Shown here one piece after another: positions 62,736 through 64,000 of a DNA stretch of 64,000 nucleotides. Each line of letters begins with the position of its first letter. The stretch's first letter is position 1. The stretch lies in the NCBI RefSeq assembly GCF_009905725.1, contig NZ_JAAAKV010000007.1, positions 1 to 64,000 on the forward strand, given 5' to 3'. Position numbers and translations under genes: made by a program. The stretch comes from Emticicia sp. CRIBPO. GTDB taxonomy: Bacteria; Bacteroidota; Bacteroidia; Cytophagales; Spirosomataceae. Below the pieces are notes generated by a model. That model was not told the DNA's origin. It did not search any database and was given only the letters and a program-made list of their open reading frames with translations.

Positions 62736-63857
62736 TTATTTCACATACTGACTAAACACCTCCAGAAAACGATCCGCTTCGGATTGTTTCAAAGCAAGGC
62801 TTGGCAAAAGACGGATGGTGTTTGATCCGGCCACGCCGGTAAACTGATGATGCTTGAACAGCAAGGTCTCTCTCAGTTCTTTTACTGAATAGTCCAGTTC
62901 AATACCGATCATCAAACCCTGTCCTCTGAGTTCTTTGATGCCTTTGAACTTGCCTAGTTCCTCAAAAAGATAGTTCCCCAGGGTCTCGGCATTTTGTACC
63001 AGTTTTTCTTTTCTGATGATATCCAAAACGGCATTGGCTGCTGCACATGCCAGGTGATTACCCCCGAAAGTAGTTCCCAGCAAACCGAATTTGGCTTCAA
63101 AAATGGGAGAAATAAGAATTCCGCCGATCGGAAAACCATTACCCATGCCCTTGGCCATAGAAATGATATCCGGTTTCACTTTGCTGTGCTGAAACGAGAA
63201 GAATTTACCTGACCTTCCGTATCCGCACTGAACGCTGTCATGAATAAAAATGGCTCCTGTCTTGTTACAGGCCGTTCTGATGGCTTTCAGAAACTCATCT
63301 GTAGCCACCTGGATACCACCCACACCCTGAATACCTTCTACAATTACGGCACAGGTCTCATTGTCAACCGCTTTTTTTACGGCTTCCACATCATTGAAAG
63401 GCAGGAATTGTACGTGGTCAGCGAAGTTAAGCGGGGCTTTGATAGACGGATTGTCTGTCACCGCCACGGCGGCAGATGTCCTGCCGTGAAAGCCTTTGGT
63501 GAAGGCGATAATTTTCTTTCTGCCATTATGAAAAGACGCCAGCTTCAGGGCATTTTCATTAGATTCAGCACCGGAGTTGGTCAGAAACAGTGAATAGTCT
63601 TTCAAACCGGAAATTTTGCCCAGTTTATCAGCCAGCTCTTCCTGCAACGGAATCTTCACAGAATTGGAATAAAACGCCAGGTTTTTCAACTGATTTCCTA
63701 CTTTTCTGACATAATACGGATGCGAGTGTCCTACCGAAATAACGGCATGGCCTCCGTAAAGATCCAGGTACTCCTGCCCGTTTTTGTCCCAAAGTGTACT
63801 TCCCAGAGCTTTTACCGGCTCAATATCATATAAAGGATAAACATTAAATAAATTCAT
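62736..63857 (-). CDS. argD: Acetylornithine/succinylornithine aminotransferase-like enzyme
   Basis: A 373-residue class III PLP aminotransferase. It shows LWDKNGQEYLDLYGGHAVISVGH, FLTNSGAESNENALKLA, FTKGFHGRT and IISMAKGMGNGFPIGG with the Schiff-base Lys-236. It should move the delta-amino group in arginine biosynthesis, using N-acetyl- or N-succinyl-ornithine as in Bacteroidota. The end of an argC gene lies just upstream, supporting the pathway. Unusual: the usual DExQ motif is HDSVQCGYGRSG (Asp-207 kept, Glu replaced by Ser-208), and Cys-211 follows where T or S is common. The gene starts 51 bases after the argC stop. Confidence 0.9.
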   Translation of the reverse strand: MNLFNVYPLYDIEPVKALGSTLWDKNGQEYLDLYGGHAVISVGHSHPYYVRKVGNQLKNLAFYSNSVKIPLQEELADKLGKISGLKDYSLFLTNSGAESNENALKLASFHNGRKKIIAFTKGFHGRTSAAVAVTDNPSIKAPLNFADHVQFLPFNDVEAVKKAVDNETCAVIVEGIQGVGGIQVATDEFLKAIRTACNKTGAIFIHDSVQCGYGRSGKFFSFQHSKVKPDIISMAKGMGNGFPIGGILISPIFEAKFGLLGTTFGGNHLACAAANAVLDIIRKEKLVQNAETLGNYLFEELGKFKGIKELRGQGLMIGIELDYSVKELRETLLFKHHQFTGVAGSNTIRLLPSLALKQSEADRFLEVFSQYVK

Positions 63858-63908
63858 TCTTCTTAAAATTTTAAATTAATCATTTGCTTTTTCAATAGTT
63901 ACAGGACC

Positions 63909-64000
63909 TTAGAACCCTATGGTTTTCAGCTTAAGTCCTGCCGTTTCTTCTATTCCGAAAATCAGGTTCATGTTTTGTACCGCCTGTCCCGATGCCCCTT
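63909..64000 (-). CDS. argC: N-acetyl-gamma-glutamyl-phosphate reductase, 3' end only (cut by window edge)
   Basis: The last 30 codons including stop are present on the minus strand, in frame to TAA at 63909-63911. They encode GASGQAVQNMNLIFGIEE followed by TAGLKLKTIGF, the conserved ArgC C-terminus (the GASGQAVQNMN segment is diagnostic). ArgC reduces N-acetylglutamyl phosphate (or the succinyl analogue) with NADPH in arginine biosynthesis. It lies directly upstream of the argD-like gene in the same direction, so the two belong to an arginine operon that extends outside the window. Confidence 0.9.
   Translation of the reverse strand, partial: GASGQAVQNMNLIFGIEETAGLKLKTIGF

Overview
The window looks like a chromosomal segment of a moderately AT-rich Bacteroidota bacterium, most likely of the Cytophagales type. 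The evidence is a TonB-dependent receptor with a carboxypeptidase-like N-terminal domain, type IX secretion sorting domains of both types (A and B), a PorP/SprF-like protein, DUF3667, DUF349, DUF6807 and DUF3089 proteins, a GT3-type glycogen synthase, the near absence of Shine-Dalgarno sequences, and at least two matches to the Bacteroidota -7 element TAnnTTTG. No rRNA, tRNA, CRISPR array, phage or classical insertion sequence was seen. Taxonomy is inference from gene content only.

Layout. 1-522: the 3' end of one small GIY-YIG gene followed by a complete second copy, separated by a long GC-rich hairpin; this is the best candidate for a small repeated or mobile element. 512-4564 (minus): sensor kinase, LytTR regulator and secreted CocE-like hydrolase. 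4884-8018 (minus): a lone TonB-dependent receptor with an Ala/Val/Gln-rich insertion. 8121-10245 (plus): DUF3089 hydrolase and sugar-1-phosphate guanylyltransferase. 10282-13332 (minus): TerC protein, DUF3667 protein, acyltransferase and GatC. 13534-15033 (minus): DUF6807 and YjbR proteins.

15171-21662 (minus) is a compact five-gene glycan cluster: membrane glycosyltransferase, WbqC-like protein, DegT-like aminotransferase, a GNAT-GT2 fusion and an FAD oxidoreductase. Core genes follow (DUF349 protein, ettA, class IV aminotransferase, Dabb protein). 26450-46429 is a large exopolysaccharide or O-antigen locus of Wzx/Wzy type. It holds a Wzi-like outer-membrane protein on the plus strand. On the minus strand, in order of transcription, it holds an SLBB export protein, a chain-length determinant, a UDP-sugar dehydrogenase, flippase, methyltransferase, polymerase, four glycosyltransferases, a hexapeptide acyltransferase, an epimerase, a WecA-like initiating transferase, a CapD/WbpM-like dehydratase and a nucleotidyltransferase-fold protein. 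A good promoter match precedes the SLBB gene. No tyrosine autokinase is encoded here.

46527-49731 (minus): M20 peptidase, murQ and a BatA-like VWA protein. 49911-53656 (minus): plsY, GT3 glycogen synthase and ruvB as separate units. 53750-57688: a large type B T9SS cargo protein divergent from a PorP/SprF-like gene. 57796-59247 (plus): an amino acid permease. 59301-62443 (minus): a DUF1800-DUF1501 pair, the DUF1501 protein bearing both a twin-arginine leader and a T9SS tail. 62736-64000 (minus): an argD-like gene and the 3' end of argC, so arginine biosynthesis continues beyond the window.

The dominant theme is cell-envelope glycan synthesis and export plus T9SS-linked surface proteins. The least explained parts are the GIY-YIG/hairpin repeat, the five-gene glycan cluster with its fusion enzyme, and the repetitive insertion in the TonB receptor. 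All similarity statements come from recognising motifs by eye; no database search was run.
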